Assembly: GCA_003644175.1 (NCBI GenBank) | Contig: QNBS01000098.1 | Location: forward strand, 1 to 7,803 | Direction of reading: 5' to 3' | DNA from: Planctomycetota bacterium | GTDB taxonomy: Bacteria > Planctomycetota > Phycisphaerae > Sedimentisphaerales > Anaerohalosphaeraceae | DNA: 7,803 nucleotides | In this document: piece after piece, positions 6,518-7,803 of the stretch | How the letters are laid out: the number at the start of each line of letters is the position of its first letter | How positions within the stretch are numbered: position 1 is the stretch's first letter | Notes under the pieces: generated by a model | Told to the model about the DNA's origin: nothing | Seen by the model: the letters and a program-made list of their open reading frames with translations, nothing else | Databases searched by the model: none | Program-made: the position numbers and the translations under genes

Positions 6518-7407
6518 TATTCACCATTGAGATGGCCAATCGCCAGGAGTCCATAATAGGTATACTCACAGTCCAGCGTCTCGTCAAGCCAGTTGCCGGC
6601 AAACGCCCCCTCGGTGCTCCAGAGGCTGTCGATAAACTCCAGGGTTGGTTGCCTGACGGTGTCGAGCGGCGTTTGCGCAAGCGACAAGGCATGTATCGCC
6701 GTCGCCGTAGAGAGCAGGTCGGGGATGGGCGCCAGGGGCGCGGCGAGGAATCCTCCACCGGCGCGGCTGCGGGCCAGCATCCACTGCACCGAAGGCGCAG
6801 GCGGCGTGCAATTTAGATAATGCAGCGTCGTAACGGCTGCCGCGGTCGCGGGTGTCGAGCCGGTCTGTATGGTCGCGTCGTTTGCGAAGGCGCCGTCCGG
6901 CCTTTGCAGCGAGAGGATGCAATCGATCAGGCCGGCTGGATTGGGTATATCGAGGGCGAGGTCCTGATACGCTCCCATCGCAAGAAAACATGCGTATGCA
7001 GTGCCGGATTTGACGCCCATCGAATTGCTGTAGCCGCCGTCGCCGCAGCGATGGAATTCCAGGCGATGGGCGATTCGTTCGTTGAGTCCATCCTCGGCGT
7101 CCTCGGCCCAAAGCAGGTTCGCACGGCATCGCGCCAGACAGGCAAGGTGGACCAGATCGAGCGATTTGCCGTCTGCGAATCCGTCGAGATAGCCCAGTAT
7201 CCGGTCTCTGTTTACGCGGGCGCCTAAGGCGATCAGCGTTTCGATCCCGAAGACTGTGTAATACAGATCGCTTTTGTGCGTTCTGCCCCTGAATCCACCG
7301 TCGGGGTTGATCCGGCCTGCGGTAAACTCCGCCACGAGGTCAATCGAGTCAGTCAGTTGACGACGGGCCTTCGCCGCCGCGTCGATCATGTCCTGCCTTA
7401 TAGTCAT
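6517..7407 (-). CDS. Prenyltransferase-beta/terpene-cyclase-superfamily alpha/alpha-barrel protein
   Basis: This 296-residue protein contains about five prenyltransferase/squalene-oxidase-type repeats: PDGGFRGR (35-42), GDGGYSNS (122-129), QRPDGAFAN (168-176), AGGGFLAA (216-223) and TEGAFAGN (265-272). Each is followed by a hydrophobic helix such as LYYTVFGIETLIALG. The size matches a single six-barrel like the beta subunit of geranylgeranyltransferase II. The zinc ligands (Asp-x-Cys and a later His) appear lost: the region reads IPDLLSTATAIHAL (228-241), with Leu at the Cys position, and the later site reads EYTYYGLLAIGHL with Tyr at the expected His. IPDLLSTA also parallels PDADDTA of the downstream cyclase, with the acids missing. 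It is sandwiched in an isoprenoid operon, so a role in prenyl-substrate handling is likely, but the reaction is unknown. Start choice is uncertain: ATG 7407 has weak SD support, whereas ATG 7389 (residue 7) is preceded by AAGG. Confidence 0.75.
   Translation of the reverse strand: MTIRQDMIDAAAKARRQLTDSIDLVAEFTAGRINPDGGFRGRTHKSDLYYTVFGIETLIALGARVNRDRILGYLDGFADGKSLDLVHLACLARCRANLLWAEDAEDGLNERIAHRLEFHRCGDGGYSNSMGVKSGTAYACFLAMGAYQDLALDIPNPAGLIDCILSLQRPDGAFANDATIQTGSTPATAAAVTTLHYLNCTPPAPSVQWMLARSRAGGGFLAAPLAPIPDLLSTATAIHALSLAQTPLDTVRQPTLEFIDSLWSTEGAFAGNWLDETLDCEYTYYGLLAIGHLNGE
6521..6525 (-). promoter_or_regulatory. Ribosome binding site of the cyclase gene with TAATG coupling
   Basis: On the minus strand GGTGA lies 3 bases before the ATG at 6517, inside the final codons of the upstream gene. 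The stop TAA (6519-6517) and start ATG (6517-6515) share an A. This arrangement supports re-initiation by the same ribosomes. Confidence 0.55.
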
Positions 7408-7803
7408 TACAACAGCCCATTACATCGATTTCATTGAAGATTTTACTGATGACTCTGCGCAGCAGGCCCTTGAGATCGGGATTCGTCAGTTGCCCGAGGC
7501 AACTCAACGCACGGGACTTGTACAGCTCCATCATGTCGGATGCCGCCCGGAGAATCCCCTGCTCGATGAAGACGCTCTGCATGCGGTCGGCAACCGAGGC
7601 GATATTGACCGCCCGCTCATGAGCAAGCGCAAGCAGCAGGGAGGGCTTTAGCGCCTTTATGCCGTCAGCGCCTTTGCGTTCGAAGAACTCCTCGATGTCG
7701 TCGCGAATCTGATAGGCTATTCCGAGGGCATCGCTGTAATCGGTCAGTATCTTCGACAGGGCATCGTCGCATCCGGCGTAAACTGCGCCTAATCTCAGGG
7801 CGA
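7349..7803 (-). CDS. Trans-isoprenyl diphosphate synthase (polyprenyl synthetase), N-terminus missing
   Basis: The frame is open to the right edge and ends at TGA 7351-7349, giving about 150 C-terminal residues. The visible part begins ALRLGAVYAG and contains the second aspartate-rich motif as YQIRDDIEEF (bases 7685-7714), followed by KPSLLLALAHERA, where the family usually has its lysine and a T/S-LPLLLAL helix. This motif binds the Mg-diphosphate of isopentenyl diphosphate in farnesyl, geranylgeranyl and longer-chain synthases. The acidic positions read DDxxE instead of the commonest DDxxD. Product chain length cannot be read here, since the first Asp-rich motif that sets it lies off the window. 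The C-terminal tail runs 59 bases into the next gene, and the last 20 or so residues (hydrophilic, Gly/Arg/Ser-rich) look like an unconserved extension. It is the first gene seen of the isoprenoid operon. Confidence 0.85.
   Translation of the reverse strand, partial: ALRLGAVYAGCDDALSKILTDYSDALGIAYQIRDDIEEFFERKGADGIKALKPSLLLALAHERAVNIASVADRMQSVFIEQGILRAASDMMELYKSRALSCLGQLTNPDLKGLLRRVISKIFNEIDVMGCCNDYKAGHDRRGGEGPSSTD

Noticed and set aside
6584..7129. Minus-strand 181-codon frame overlapping the barrel protein
   Set aside because: It is Arg/Pro-rich and lacks domain signatures, while the overlapping frame shows regular prenyltransferase-type repeats.
7388..7651. Plus-strand 87-codon frame at the right end
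   Set aside because: It is antisense to the polyprenyl synthase C-terminus, which carries the diagnostic DDxxE motif.

Overview
The window looks like a stretch of chromosome from a Gram-negative bacterium, most probably a Planctomycetota member. This rests on the secretin and periplasmic adaptor (a two-membrane envelope), on the style of the squalene-hopene-cyclase-like protein (N-terminal HWPGRLSSSALATATA, C-terminal PIGLYFARLWYYEELYPLI), and on the pairing of a VTC-domain protein with a DUF4956 membrane protein. The taxonomy is inferred from protein style, not from a marker gene. Coding density is very high. No RNA gene, insertion sequence or CRISPR array is visible.

Left block, plus strand, about 2-4656. 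Four genes are tightly packed in one direction: a VTC/triphosphate-tunnel-fold polyphosphate-polymerase-like protein whose start lies off the left edge, a DUF4956 polytopic membrane protein overlapping it by 8 bases, an HlyD-type membrane-fusion/adaptor protein 7 bases downstream, and, after a 105-base spacer, a secretin. Read together, these could place one protein in the cytoplasm, one in the inner membrane, one across the periplasm and one in the outer membrane. No type II secretion ATPase, pseudopilin or ABC transporter is present in the window. The secretin carries two adjacent tandem arrays of 18-bp units (hexapeptide repeats) between its N domains and its pore domain. The spacer ahead of it holds two strong Shine-Dalgarno-like tracts and a 12-codon ORF that is in frame with the secretin and ends in the TAA just before its GTG start.

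Right block, minus strand, about 7803 down to 4661. Transcribed right to left: the C-terminal part of a trans-isoprenyl diphosphate synthase (start off the right edge), a 296-residue alpha/alpha-barrel protein of the prenyltransferase-beta/terpene-cyclase superfamily, and a 618-residue squalene-hopene-cyclase-like class II terpene cyclase with an intact DXDDTA motif. The genes overlap by 59 bases and by 1 base, so this is an isoprenoid/triterpenoid operon: a chain-length synthase makes the prenyl diphosphate and a cyclase acts on a product derived from it. No squalene synthase gene is in the window. The cyclase departs from the canonical Alicyclobacillus enzyme around its active site. The middle protein resembles a single barrel domain that has lost both the DXDD acid motif and the zinc ligands of protein prenyltransferases.

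The two blocks converge with only four bases between their stop codons and no visible terminator.
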